Assembly: GCA_021292105.1 (NCBI GenBank)
Contig: CM037864.1
Coordinates: 40,290,514 to 40,354,513, forward strand
Source: Anadara kagoshimensis
Taxonomy: Eukaryota > Mollusca > Bivalvia > Arcoida > Arcidae
DNA: 64,000 nt
Direction of reading: 5' to 3'
Part shown: one piece after another, positions 25,374-37,939 of the stretch
Layout of the letters: every line of letters starts with the position of its first letter
Numbering within the stretch: position 1 is the stretch's first letter
Notes under the pieces: model-generated
What the model was told of the DNA's origin: nothing
The model's input: only the letters and a program-made list of their open reading frames with translations
Databases searched by the model: none
Translations under genes and position numbers: made by a program

Positions 25374-25912
25374 AGTTTTCAAAGTTTTTACTTAACTTTT
25401 GGGATTGTGATTTGAACATGGACTAAGTTTTTACTTTATTTTTGGGATTGTGATTTGAACATGGATCAAGTTTTTAACTTTTGGGATTGTGATTTGAACA
25501 TGGACCAAGTTTTTACTTTATTTTTGGGATTGTGATTTGAACATGGACTAAGTTTTTACTTTATTTTTGGGATTGTGATTTGAACATGGACCAAGTTTTC
25601 ACTTTTTTTTTGGGGACTGTGATTTGAACATGGACCAAGTTTTTACTTTATTTTTGGGATTGTAATTTGAACATGGACCAAGTTTTCACTTTTTTTTTTG
25701 GGACTGTGATTTGAACATGGACCAAGTTTTTACTTTACTTTTGGGATTGTGATTTGAACATGGACCAAGTTTTTACTTTATTTTTGGGATTGTGATTTGA
25801 ACATGGACCAAGTTTTTACTTTACTTTTGGGATTGTGATTTGAACATGGACCAAGTTTTTACTTTATTTTTGGGATTGTGATTTGAACATGGACCAGTAT
25901 GTTTGTGATTGA
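25374..25912 (+). repeat. 43-bp minisatellite, 12 copies, grown inside repeat D
   Basis: GGGATT/GGGACT landmarks occur at 25401, 25444, 25483, 25526, 25569, 25613, 25656, 25700, 25743, 25786, 25829 and 25872. Nearly all steps are 43-44 bp; one is 39. The unit is gtgatttgaacatggaccaa + gtttttactttatttttggg. The outer flanks (gtcagttttcaaagttttta on the left, gaccagtatgtttgtg on the right) are the single-copy sequence of repeat D. Confidence 0.95.
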
Positions 25913-26185
25913 TTCCATTCTCATCTCAATAGATTTAAACTAAATTTTACAAAACCTTCATTTGGTTTAGTTTTCACTTTAGGTTTCCAAATGTCAATGA
26001 GAAGTTGGTAGCTGGAAGTAGAAAGCATGCCAGTTTGATAACACTATCATTTAACAAAGTTGAAAAAATAAGATTCTGAGAGAAAAGAATATATACTGTA
26101 ATATTCTGGAAACAACTTTGAAAAAATAAGTTTCTGAGAAAAAAAGAATATATAAGAGTCTGGGTAACCATTAACACAAGAAGTA

Positions 26186-26780
26186 TAATGAGCTTAATTG
26201 CTCAACTGAAGACACATGTCTAATATATTTAGCAGTAGTTTGATAAACAAAAATTAGGTTGCATAAACTAAATTGCTGCTCTGCTGTTCCCCTATTAGGA
26301 CCCCTTCTTCCAAGAGTTTTTATAAGGAATTCCACTTCCTAGATTTTTATAAATGAAATACTACTTGTCTCAAGGATACTAGTTGCTAAAAATATATGCA
26401 ATTTTTGCTACTTTATGGTTTCAAAATTTACAGGAGGTCCACTACAGTTTCCTTATTTTGGGCCCACAGTTAGAAACTTCATGTCATAAGGATGCTAGAT
26501 AATAAATATCTTAAGTTTAGCACTGAAACTTTTTAACAAGATTTTTTAACATTTTCAATTTTTCCCTTTTAAAGGGCTCAAGGGGACATAATCCACTTAT
26601 TTGTGCAAATCTGAAAACCATTTACCTAGACAAGAAATTGTCAAAAATCATCAAGTTTAGCCTAGTAGTTTTGAGGCGATGAATAAAATGTAAAAAGTTT
26701 TAGACAGATGATGCACAAAGGAAGAGGGGATGACAGATGAGGAAACATAGCAATATCTCATCTGAGCCTTTGGTGTCTAC
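26186..26780 (+). mobile_element. decayed Helentron-like/non-autonomous element
   Basis: The left part reads aatgagcttaattgctcaac tgaagac, and the right part gacagatgatgcacaaagga... followed by atctcatctgagcctttgg. This is an eroded form of the 'gctcacctgaag ... cacctgagccttcgg' ends typical of such bivalve elements. The interior has 'aagtttagcctagtagtttt gagg', comparable to the right-hand region of the 12771-15826 element. No target duplication is recognisable. Confidence 0.5.
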
Positions 26781-27507
26781 ATGATGACCTCGGAGTATAT
26801 CGGGGTGTTCCACACCCAAGTCAACAATAATACTCCCCAAATATTTATATATTATGGCAGACAAGGGGAATAAAAAGATGAGCAACCTTTACTGTCATAC
26901 AGTAGTCATAAAAATTTTACTGTTTCTCAATAAAATTGTCTGAACTGAAATAAATACTACATCATTTTATTAGTTCTGTCTTTCAAAGCTTTCAAATCTA
27001 AAGTGCAAGAAATATTGAATTTATATAACAAATAAATAAAGAGTGGTCAACCACACCCCTATACAAGTAGAAATTTCCTTCATAAAAATCAATAAATCAT
27101 CTCAAATTCAATTTAAGACTTGGGACATATTTTAATCTGAAGTGTATAGGTTATATATAGCTCTACACTTCTGATAATTCAATTATTGACCATGGTGACT
27201 TCCAAGACAGTTTATAGTAAGAATCCATTTATGACGTGAATGGATTTCTTAAATAAGACAAATCGCCAAATAGATGATTAATCACAGCCTCTTGATTTAT
27301 AACTTATTTTTCTTCTCTTTAAAAACAAAGATTGATTAATTGATTTATAAAATTGGGTTTAATATCTTAGCTTTTTATATGTTAAAGTTAGACATATTCA
27401 GATATCAGGAAGAAATTTGAAGTTAAACCATCTATTGACTTAGGGAAATGACTACAGTAAAACCTTGTCATATTGCCCCTCCTAAAGTTGAAATCCAAAA
27501 TCAATGT

Positions 27508-27822
27508 CGAGTTGAGTAATGGTGTTTAACGTCAGAGTAAAGAATATTTTACTTATATCGAGATGTCACCAGCTATAGACGAAGGTGCAGAAGTTTTGCC
27601 TGTGCATTGCACTAACGGCATTATACAGCAGGGTTCTTTATCGTGCCAAGCCTACCTAAACCTTGCTTATTTTATGTTCCCATTCGAAAAAACCATGACT
27701 TTTATTTTGTAATGCAGAGTGCCTGGTGAAAGAACAGTCACTACCCACTTTCAAGTCTTGGGTCAGAACAGACCAGAGATCGAACCCACGACCTCCCACT
27801 TGCGGAGCAAGCAGATGTAACA
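27508..27822 (-). mobile_element. tRNA-derived SINE, family A
   Basis: On the plus strand it reads gagttgagtaatggtgttta acgtc, then a ttacttatatcgaga core, gcattatacagcagggttct, and near the end the complement of a B-box (gatcgaaccc) with a disturbed A-box region (ggagcaagcagatgtaacag). It abuts an older CAGTAAAACC-type MITE fragment (27455 onward). Its right end is altered, so no TSD is clear. Confidence 0.88.
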
Positions 27823-28209
27823 GGGAATTTGTCACAAACAGAATAACACAACTTGTGATTTCTAGTTTGTAAATAAACTTAGTTTATATTCATAGTCTAT
27901 AAATTTGTTTACAGTCTGCAAAACAATGTTGAGAAACATTATCTCTTTTAATGGCTGTGGAGCTTAAATTGGATTTTTATCTTTATTGGTAGTTCAAATG
28001 ATACCAAACATTTACACTTTCTAATGATGAACGTGTTCATGGGTGAAAAGGTTTCAAATGGGCATGAAAATTCCTAGTGCCAGAAATCACTTGTAACTAA
28101 TCAAATAGTGACATATTTTCACGATTGTAAAACTGGTCATGAAAATCTCTAGTGCTAGAAATCACTGGTAGCATTATTTTATATACATGCTATACAGAAC
28201 AAAACAAAC

Positions 28210-28400
28210 AGTGACATGGTTTTCGTTTCCATTCCTGGTCAGCAAAATTACTATTTCTGATAAAATTCTTTCAAAAAGTGACCTATTTTAGCGAATTTGT
28301 GAAAAAATACTTTATAAAGGACTATATTTTAACACTTTTTATAAATTTGGCTGCTAATTATTTAAATTTGTGGAAACCTAGCATGATTTCACGAGTCCAA
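28210..28400 (+). repeat. dispersed repeat E copy
   Basis: ttccattcctggtcagcaaa, aattctttcaaaaagtgacc, 'tttggctgctaattattt' and aaatttgtggaaacctagca follow in the family E order. Confidence 0.7.
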
Positions 28401-29204
28401 TACCACTTGTGATGATGTTTCATCAAACAGAACAAATTCACTCATTCCATAAATCATTTCTATTAATAGATTAGGTACTAAGTTCATGTCTATATTAAAC
28501 TTTCCTGTTTAGTGACTTCAGTTTTATTAATAAGATGCAAATCCCTTAAAAAAATCAAAATATTGAATGTATGAAGATTTTGATTACTGGTCAATTTAAA
28601 GTCATTTTTAGATGACCACAATCACACTTGATATCTTATAACAATGACCCCTGGCCTTCTATGTCTACCCACAAATCATGATAAGATAATAGACCTAAAC
28701 TGGATGTTGTCCTTGGGAATGATTAAATATTTGTACATCTACACACATTTATTTAATCCTGTTATGATAATCAGACTGATGTCCCGAGGTCAGTCTCCAT
28801 AAAAACTATTTATATGCTTGGCTCACTTAAAAATAGTTTAATACCCTAGATATTTAACGACACATTAGCACCCTTAACTCAAAAACCCTTCAAAATCAAT
28901 GTTACTATTGACTTATCTAGTATAAGTATATATATATGTACATATACATTACCTGATTAAATACTTAAATAACAGAGATTACATAACTTCTTACATATAT
29001 ATCACAAATTACTCAAATTTTAAATTTTAAACACATCATTATGTAGATTTTTTACAAGTACAACAGGGACCTTTTTACACTTAGTATGATCACATATATT
29101 CTAGTTTTGCACCATATATCAACAACATGGAGTCTTTTCACAAACCATTGTCCAAACCATGTTTTAAGCTTGAATTCTACTCAAAGGTAAAACATTTTAA
29201 ATTT

Positions 29205-29400
29205 TCAAACCAGCAAATTAAGTTAAACACATAGAAGTAAGGCCAGATGATCAAGAAGGGCAAGCTCCTTCTGTTAAGCTGCAACACCAACCACATATGA
29301 AATCAACAACGAGAATGAAAGGAACATGGAACTATGGAATCTCAAATATATGGTACCAAGGATAATTTTGGATACAGAGACATCATACTATTATCAGACA
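29205..29400 (-). repeat. dispersed repeat D, inverted partial copy
   Basis: aaaccagcaaattaagttaa, then gaatgaaaggaacatggaac, tatggaatctcaaatat and a ggataattttggatacagag block match the D copies at 16280 and 57165. The middle is diverged. Confidence 0.65.
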
Positions 29401-29774
29401 GCCAGATTGGGGTTTGGGACTGATTGATCATTTGGACTTCAAAAAGTGAAGGCGTTTGTCACAGAGCACTTAATCCCCAGCATGCTTGGCATGTTAATGG
29501 AGATACTGTATGTAAAGCTTTTACATAAAACCTTGACCATGAAATGACTTCAAATTTAAGCCAACAACCTCTTGATTTAATAAATGTTAAAATAAATCCT
29601 TTGGATAACAAGATGTTGCATCTATTAGGGTTTAAGTTGAGGACAAACAAAAAAGACTGACATTTGGTCAATAAGGTAAACAGAACGTGAACCAACATTT
29701 GGACAAAATTTTGTTGAAACAGCTGATTACTGTTGAAAATCAAAATGCTTGCTCTAAAAATATCAGTATACATA

Positions 29775-30150
29775 AGGCATTAATGATGTCATTAAACACG
29801 ATTGGAACTTAAATGTTATTAAAATGGCTGGAAATGGATTGAATGATGTTGTAAAGATTTATCGATGTCATTAACATAGCTGGAAATGGCTTACATGACA
29901 TTGTAAAGATTACCAGTAATCAACCTTATTAAGATATTAACAGGGTCAGAAATGGCTTGAATGATGTCATCAACTTGATTGAAAATTGTTTACATGTCAT
30001 TAACATGGTTGTATATGGCTTAAATGATACAGTTAATATGATTGGAGACAATGCAAATAGTGTCAAGCTTACCGGTACATTTTTAAAGGATGTCATCAAC
30101 CTAGTTGGAAATGGCTTAAACGTTGTCATTAACATGGTTGAAAATCCATA
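29775..30150. repeat. degenerate minisatellite of about 30-33 bp
   Basis: Variants of aatggcttgaatgatgtcat + taacatggttg recur around 29825, 29885, 29950, 30015, 30090 and 30110. Because the unit is near 33 bp, both strands stay open. The plus strand gives an apparent repeat GLNDVINLIEN / GLNDTVNMIGD, and the minus strand FKPFxTxLMTS-like text. No start context or conserved domain supports a gene. Confidence 0.65.
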
Positions 30151-31159
30151 AATTCTATAGCAACCAAGTATCAAACAAATAAGAGGTCCTGAATTTGTAT
30201 TATGCCAAATGTTTTCATATTGTGAAATAATAATAAAAAAAAAAACAAGACTCCAATTTTGCTGAACTAGATCTTGCAACAAAAAACTTAAAGAAAATTT
30301 TATTTAAACTGATCCATTAAGTCTGAGAGTGGAGTTGGAACCCAAATGCAAAAGGAATACACATAAATCTCAAGCAATTAGAGGTACTATCTCTTTGATG
30401 TTGAAGATACTCATACTAGTAATTGACATATATACAGTTCATTAACACAGACAGTAATTACAATACTGGCCTGGTCAAACCACATGAAAAACCTATATAC
30501 ACCTATTATATATATATATATCCCGTTATATGCTCAATACAAACACTCATGGTATGTACATGTATACCATATAACCTGATTTAGTGTATTTGCCAAAATG
30601 CATGATTTGACAAAATCTAATTAGTAGTACTAGCCATACAGTATTTAATTATACATATAAACCAGATGGTATCACTAACCATATAGAAAGCCAAACAGCT
30701 TTGGTAACTCAATGCTGAATTTACCAACTATTACCGGCATATCTACAATCTTATCAGGCATTCACTCGTTGTGTCGGTCGGATATATACTCCCACATCAA
30801 CTATAGACAAACTTGATCTTTTATTGACAATATTCTCTAAGACTTTCTATCATGCTTATGATCTGATTTCAAGACTCCTTTGTTATTGGTATTATGTATA
30901 TTATTTCCATACATAACTATATACCAGTATGTTCTGTCTATGTGTTGTCATGATGCCACAACACAATTTCAAGACATCTGTTTATTGACAAGGTTTTAAG
31001 ACAAATAGAGTAGTATATCAAATGTAAACTATGACAAAAATCAGTTCTTTCATTGAAAGACATGAATCAAGGTATAATGTTTTATTATTTCTCAGTATGA
31101 TGTCATTATCTTTTCATCCTAAATGTGACAAGTGTAACTAGCTAAACAAGAAAGGTCTA

Positions 31160-31530
31160 ACCTTAAAATGCACCCAACCTTATTTCCCTGGTGGAGAGTT
31201 GAGTAATGGTGTTTAACGTCCCAGTCAAGAATATTTCGCTTATATCGAGAGACGTTGCCAGCTATAGGCAAAGGTGCAGAAATTTTGCCTGTGCATTGCG
31301 CTGATGGCATTATACAGCAGGGTTCTTCATCATGCCAAGCCAACCGTGATATGGGACCTTGTTTATTTTAAGTTCCCATCGGAAAGAACCGTGACTTTCA
31401 ATTCATAATGCCGGTTTCCCTGGTGGAAATTCACATGTTCAACTTAATTTGCCAGTTTTCAAAGTTTTTAATACTTAGCTTTTGGGATTGTGATTACTTG
31501 TAAGACATGGACTTGTATGTTTGTGCTTGC
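31160..31530 (+). repeat. dispersed repeat D split by a SINE
   Basis: Left part: cttaaaatgcacccaacctt atttccctggtgga. Right part: tttccctggtggaaattcac atgttcaacttaatttgcca, then the cttttgggattgtg block. Removing the SINE (31196-31414) and one copy of the duplicated site rejoins a continuous D element. Confidence 0.85.
31196..31414 (-). mobile_element. SINE A, 5'-truncated, with 13-bp TSD
   Basis: It is the tail-proximal part of family A: gttgagtaatggtgtttaac, the ttcgcttatatcgagagacg core and gcattatacagcagggttct. It stops at ttcataatgccg, before the tRNA-like head. TTTCCCTGGTGGA occurs perfectly on both sides (31183-31195 and 31415-31427). Loss of the tRNA end with an intact tail is as expected for incomplete target-primed reverse transcription. 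Confidence 0.92.
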
Positions 31531-32389
31531 GTCGCATCACTAAGCAATCCAATTTCAAGACACTCATTTATTGACAATGGCATAGCTTTAAATGACACAA
31601 TACACATAGGTTGTGTTACAATAGAAATATGCGGCTGTATTGAAAGACTTGTCATGATGCCACAATATTTCAATTACAATATACAGCCCACATTGCAAAG
31701 ACTTGCCTAGCACAATGTACTATGTCAATGGAAACTTTATTTACAATGCAATGTCACACTAGCAAGGTGTTATTTTATTGGAAGACTTTCTATTCCATTC
31801 TTGTCCAAATATATTGGAGTTGTTTTCAAAGACTTTATATACATATAGCTCAATGTCACAATGACAAGGAAGGGGATTTCTATTGTTCTGTGAATACTAT
31901 GTATGTATTGAACACAATTTTATTGACAATATTCTTAGAGACTGTCCTATGTCACAATGCCATGACGTTTTTATTCATCAATTCTTGGCAGCTTGGTAAC
32001 ACAATATTGTATGATTGATCAAGTCTTTAAATAACCATGATCAATAGTCAGCCGCATTGGCAAACACGGATAAACCAGTATAAACACAACATTTGGAAAA
32101 ACCTTGATATTTTTTTCCGTATAGGTTTACGGTAAATGAAAATCTAATATTGTACATATGAAGAGAAATATTGATTTACAGTAGGGTAGATTATTGCATA
32201 AATACAATTCTAGTTATGTACAATAAAATTTCCTGGTAGTTTTAACAGATGAAGCATTTATATAAAGCCTCATTTACATTGTACAAAGTGATAACGAAAT
32301 GCACTTAAACACAAGACCTAGCATCCCCTCTCAATAAACTGGATGATAAGTATATATTGACTTTCTTCCTTCTTATTTCCTGCTTACAT

Positions 32390-32930
32390 GTTTTTCGGAA
32401 ATTTGTCATAACTATTAAAACAGCTATATAACCTATCTGTTAAGACTGATTGATTTAGAACAAATAGAGACCAGCTCAAAATGAATTACCAGTTATATAA
32501 AATATATACAATAAAGTTATCAATTATTAACAAAATCCCTATTAATTCTTGCTGCTGCTGCTGTTTTGCTGGGTTTTTTTTAGAAATTTGTCATAACTCT
32601 TAATTAAATCTGTGTTGCCTGTTAAGATTGGTCAATTTAGAAGAAAAGAGATCATTTCAAAATGAATTTTTCATTAATTTTGAAATATATCCAATAAAGG
32701 AATGATGAATTTTTTTTTTAAATTTAGAAAATTGTCATAACTATTAAACCATCTGTGTTGCCAGCTAAGACTGATTAATGTAGAATATTTATAACAAGAT
32801 CAGCTCAATTCAATTGGTAACAATTAGAATATAGTGAGTTACACAATTTACAAGAAATGTATTACCAGTAACTCTTTTGTATACTTTCAGAAAATTTGTC
32901 AACTATTAAACAACTTTGTTATTATTTAGT
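32390..32930. repeat. degenerate tandem repeat, about 4 units
   Basis: '(g)aaatttgtcataactattaaa ...', then 'ctgttaagactgattgattt agaa' recurs from about 32398, 32583, 32727 and 32890. Spacing is irregular (about 145-185 bp) and the units are heavily diverged. Confidence 0.55.
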
Positions 32931-34242
32931 AAATAATGGCAAGATAAAGATGAAGATGTTTGAAATGATGAAAAGGCTCAGGAACTCAAATGTTTGACTA
33001 AATTTGAAAATTTTAAAGTCTTCATGGACTGGTATCTTTGTTTTTGATAATAATAGCTCATTTTATAAGAGATGTTCATCTAAGTTATCATTATCAACTA
33101 AAACTCATTGATTCTAATTCTTATATCTGGTATTTGATGGCATAGTTTTACATACAGACATTAGCATATTTTACAATAAACTTTGCATAAATGCCCTGTA
33201 AAACCTTTTTGATCTAAGATCAAAGTGTATTTTGATATGTTTTACATGTATGTGTAAGTTATCTATATACTGTACAGAACTAAGATGTAAAATGGTATCA
33301 CTATGGGCCAGTTTTTGTTTTTTCTTGTTTAAATAAACATCTGGTAAACTATATCATGCAAAATCTCTTCTTTGTAAACACAGCAGTAAATTCAATTTCC
33401 TTTCACTTATCTTCAGAGGTTCAGAAATTATAGCTTATAACTGACCACTTAACAATCAAAGAAAAACAGCTAGAAACAAGAAACAACTCCAAACATAAGG
33501 CATTTACATCTACAAAATACATAAATTTTTATTGGTCTTACACTTAGACAGGTTTCAGATCAACAGACTTAACACTCCAATGTTTCAATAATAGACAGGA
33601 AAGAACTACACTGAGCACAACATACTATCAGGAGTTCAAAATTATGTTTTGCATTGGAATGTGTAGGACCTTTTGCATTCTTTGTTGGCAGGTCCCATAT
33701 AAAGTTTTGAAAGTTCAATATCAACATCAATAAATGCAATTAAGCTATCATAAAGAAAGAGCAATATTTGGTAAAATGATGCAATTCCATCAGGCATATT
33801 ACAATTTAAATATCAAGGGTCCTAATGAAGAATAAATAGGTCCTGGACCTCAGACCTGGGGAATTTGGAACCCCTGACTTTGTTTAACTAATTTGATGCA
33901 AATTAATTTGTTTCAAAGATTTACAAAGGTCCAACCAGTCTTTACCATGCCATATGACCCATAATCGAATGAGCTATATAGCACAGTAAGCAATAAACAA
34001 CTGGGCATCAGAAATCTTCAAACTGAAGTGTGTTGACAACTCTCATGACTTTTTTCATAAACAATTTAAATCAAGATTCTAACTGTCAAGGAAAGCACTG
34101 TTTATATCACATCAAAAGGATAATGATGGTCTATTATATCCATTATATACCTCATAAAGAATATACAGCATCAAACAAACTTTGTGACCCATTAATAACT
34201 ATATGACAAGATAATCCTCATCCTGTCCTACATAAAGAACTT

Positions 34243-34500
34243 AGCAATGATGCTCTGGCATGGATTGGACAGGTCCTAAAAAAGAACCACACAATATAAC
34301 CAAAACTGCTCTGCACTGGACACTGAAGGTAAAGACGTAGAGGAAGGCCAAAGATTGTATGAAGGTGCACTGTGGAATCAGAAATGAACGATTCACAACA
34401 TTCATGGGCCAATCTGCAAAAACTGGCAAATGACAGACAAAAGTGGAAAGACTTGGTTGTTGTCCCATATGCCAGAGGGCGTAACAGGCAGTTAGTAAGT
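34243..34500 (+). pseudogene. decayed LINE reverse-transcriptase C-terminus and 3' end
   Basis: Reading the plus strand across frameshifts and stops gives WIGQVLKK, then ALHWT, then RRRGRPKIV, then an acidic stretch VESEMNDS and WANLQKLANDRQKWKDLV. This is the C-terminal tail after the reverse-transcriptase domain in many non-LTR retrotransposon proteins (W-x-G-H-V ... ALxWxPxGKRxRGRPKTTW ... DRxxWxxLV). At least three in-frame stops and one frame change make it non-functional. It ends in ttagtaagtaagtaa, a short repeat-like 3' end. The roughly 115-residue open frames on the minus strand here are antisense to this debris. Confidence 0.8.
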
Positions 34501-34894
34501 AAGTAATGATGCTCAAGCACCAAAAACAACAACCCCATGAACAAGTTATCACTGAATTGGGATGACATTCAAAAGTTTCCATCAATCAAACCTCAACTGG
34601 GATATCCATGTCTTCTGACCCCAAAAAACATGACCAAAATATGAATAGCCACAGGCACATCCACTTCATCCCAAAATTGTTTTTGTAGTTTCATAAAGAT
34701 TTGTTAAATAGTTTTCAAGAAAATTAGACAAAGTGTTGACAGAAGAAATGATGTAAACACTAATCACCCCCCACATCATTTGGTGGACATAACTATAAAC
34801 TTCTTGTCTAGCATGAAATTAAAAGTGACACTATTTCTTTTGTGAACAAATTGGTTGCACTTCAAAAGAAAATGCAATATGAATCTTTGTTAAG

Positions 34895-35400
34895 CAATGT
34901 TTTTAGGACTTTTTTTAACTCACTATAACAAAAAAATCTGAATTAAACAGCTAGGAGGAACAGTATTTCTGCATAACTTAATTTCCAATATATATCAATT
35001 TGTAAGATAATTTTTGAAGACTTGGTTTTCAATTAACTATGACCCAAAAACAGAATTCAACAGCTAGGAAGAACAATATTTTTGCATACCTAGATTTGCG
35101 ATTTATTTTTTGTATATATCAATTGTTAAGCAAATTTTTTAGGACTTGATTTTCCAACTCACTATAACCTAAATGTATTTGAATTCAACAGCTTTCTACA
35201 TATCTAGATTTTGCAATATATATCACTTTTAAGGACTTGGTTTTCCATTACACTATGACTAAAAAATGGAACAGCTGGAAGAAACAGTATTTTATCAAAT
35301 GGTAAGCAAATTTTAGGACTTGGGTTTTTCAACTCACTCAAAATTCAACACTTATTCCTGCATACCTAGACTATATCTCAAAAGGTTAACATACAATTCA
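34895..35400. repeat. degenerate tandem repeat, about 5 units
   Basis: Variants of aggacttggttttcaactca ctatgac occur near 34903, 35018, 35143, 35232 and 35314. Each is followed by aacagctaggaagaacagta-like text in various states of decay and deletion. Confidence 0.65.
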
Positions 35401-36224
35401 CATGTACAACAATCCAAATACTGACTTGTGATGGAAGAAAATGAGGAAGAAATGCCATCAAATACAGAGATACTGACCAGTGATGGAGGAAATAGACAGA
35501 GAAATTCCATCAAATATATAGATAACTATTATTAAATATAATTGAAGCTGGCAGTAAGTATATATACATGTATTAAACTTGTCACTTCACATATACTACT
35601 CCATAACGGGACATATTTCTTGTCTTATACAATAATTTAGTCACTTATTATGAAGCTTGTTGTCAGAACTAAATGGATATGTTTATAACTATTGGCATAA
35701 TGGTTTCTATATGTGACCTTTTATTACTAAAACTTTGATAACTTAAGCCTTAAGTTCTCACCAACTTGACCTTTCAGATAGTCAAACAAAATTAAAATCA
35801 ATAGAAACTCAGATCTTGGACATAAATTTTATCAAGGTAAAGGTATACCATTTCAAACTCAAATTTCCACTAATCTAAGGATAGCTCAGTTGTTTTTTTT
35901 AACCTAGTTTTACATAAATAGCCCAAGTTCTTTAATTTTTACCTACATTTTTTACACAGATAGGTAATAATGTTAAGTGTCATCTGAAGTGCTTGCTACC
36001 TAAACACTTGTAGTTAATACTTTTACATAGCATTGCCAAATCATGATAAAAGCACAATGGTTTATCATGATCATCAACATTGCATCTGATCAATGCATGA
36101 AAAATTAAGTGTAAAAATAAATACATTTCTAGCTACTTTAATCTAGTAATAGTTTGTAATATTTCAAATGGACTGTATTTGAAGCAATAAATGACAAAAA
36201 TTGTTTAAAAGTTGAAATGTGTGT

Positions 36225-36420
36225 TGGTCTTGGTGACAAGAAGTCTTAAATGTGGGCTTATAGACCATAGTGTCTCATGGCTTACATTCAAATCCCACAC
36301 TTTCAGATCCTAGTTTGAAAATGTTTCTTCTAAGATCCGTAGTATTCTCCATGAACTTCTGTTTCCTCCAACCTCACAGAACTTGCATGTACTTTTAATT
36401 AAAATGAAAGAATCTTGCCT
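36225..36420 (+). mobile_element. SINE C, diverged copy
   Basis: A weak tRNA-like head with ttcaaatcccac leads to gatcctagtttgaaaatgtt, tctgtttcctccaacctcac and gaatcttgcctgaggtgcaa, matching the order at 19040. Confidence 0.6.
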
Positions 36421-36614
36421 GAGGTGCAAAATATTTCTACTCCTGACTCAAATCTTTAAAATGCAAAATTTATACTCCATTGGACTGATTCTGATTTTAT
36501 CATTGGTCGCTGAACATATTTTTCAAGTTTGTGGTCCATTCTTAGGGTTCGTAGAGACTTTAATACATGCATGTCCATCAGTCACATCAGATTATGCAAT
36601 CTATATTACACATA

Positions 36615-36795
36615 CAGTCCAACCTGTCTTAAAGGCCACCTCTATATAATGGACACCTGCTTATAAAGGCCACAAGAATTGTATCCAATTGTTCTGAATT
36701 TATATTATTTGAACCTGTATACAAAGGCCACTGGCCCATAAAGGCCATTTTTAATGGTTCCCTTGGGTGGCCTTTATAGACAGGTTTGACAACTG
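36615..36795. mobile_element. MITE with CAGTC.AACCTGTC terminal inverted repeats
   Basis: The left end CAGTCCAACCTGTCTTAAAG followed by GCCACC faces GGTGGCCTTTATAGACAGGT followed by TTGAC, an imperfect inverted repeat of about 25 bp, and a TA precedes the left end (36613-36614). Interior blocks of 'aaaggccac' make it self-complementary. It resembles the shorter 62563-62664 copy; a Tc1/mariner/pogo origin is likely but not shown. Confidence 0.8.
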
Positions 36796-37604
36796 CATAC
36801 AGTATATTCTTCAATATAAATGACAAAACCTAACAAAGTTAATTATTAAGCAAATGCAAAGTTAAATAATATGCAAATTATTCCACCTTTTGAGCATTAA
36901 ATTTTAATTAAAACAAAAGATTTATGGTCAGTGTTAAATACACATTATATCTATTCTGTTAGGCAGACCTGTCCAGATTTAATTAATGTCCAGTAGTGGT
37001 AATAGTCGACCAGGTAGACTATTGTCATACATGACAAAAACTCAAGAAAAACATGTGTACCATATCTACATAATTATGTATATATACTTCTTGTACATTA
37101 ATATGTAATTCTGAAGACAATTTACATCTATCATACAAAAATATCTGCCTTTGAACATTAATTTTGATCTTACTTATACCTTTTCTGATGGAAAAATTGA
37201 ATTTTGATGTCACAATTTAATACACCTGAAGTTTGCGTTTGATGTAAATATCTTTTTTGAAGAAAATTCTGATGAAAGAGAATGATGTTTGATGTCAGTG
37301 TGTTAATATATACAGATATATACATACAGATTGTAATTAGTGCAAAAAAAGATGACAGTTAAACCATGATTATCTAATTTAACAACCTAAAAAACATGAT
37401 TTTGACCTTTAAAATGGCTGTTTAACACATGACAATATTTAGTAGACTCATTTTTACTTCATCATTTATTAAAATTTATACATGTATATCAATTATTCCA
37501 ACCTTCCAGAAACTAAGTAAGCTGCAATCAAAGACTAAGAAACCTGCAATCAAAGACCTTCACTATATTGTAATTATGTATCATGATTATCCAAGCACGT
37601 AAGA

Positions 37605-37939
37605 GTTGAGAGTCGAGTAATGGTGTTTAACATCCCAGTCATGAATATTTAACTTATATCGGTACATTGTCAGCTATAGGCAAAGGTGCAGAAATTTGAC
37701 CTGTCATTGTGTTGGTGGCATTATACAGCAGGTTCTTTATTGTGCCACACCTACTGTGATACCAGACCTCGTTTATTTTAAGTTTCAATCTGAAAGAACT
37801 GTGACTTGCATTTCATAATGCTGAGTGATTGGCTAAATAACAGTTCCTACCAACTTTCAAGTTTTGGGTCAGACTCGGTCCCACAGACCTCTCACATACG
37901 CAGCGAGCACTCTACCAACTTAGCTACTGCAGTGGTTCT
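37605..37939 (-). mobile_element. SINE A, full length, with 12-bp TSD
   Basis: It runs from gttgagagtcgagtaatggt through a ttaacttatatcgg core and gcattatacagcaggttct to the complement of a tRNA-like head (gagcactctaccaacttagc). AAGCACGTAAGA (37593-37604) and AAGCACATAAGA (37940-37951) flank it, one mismatch in 12. The length is 335 bp. Confidence 0.93.

Noticed and set aside
29929-30282. A 117-codon minus-strand ORF and a 64-codon plus-strand ORF with internal repeats
   Set aside because: Both come from a degenerate 30-33-bp repeat, with no domain or splice context.
34218-34585. Two overlapping minus-strand ORFs of about 115 codons
   Set aside because: They are antisense to a recognisable LINE C-terminal remnant on the plus strand, and they overlap each other.
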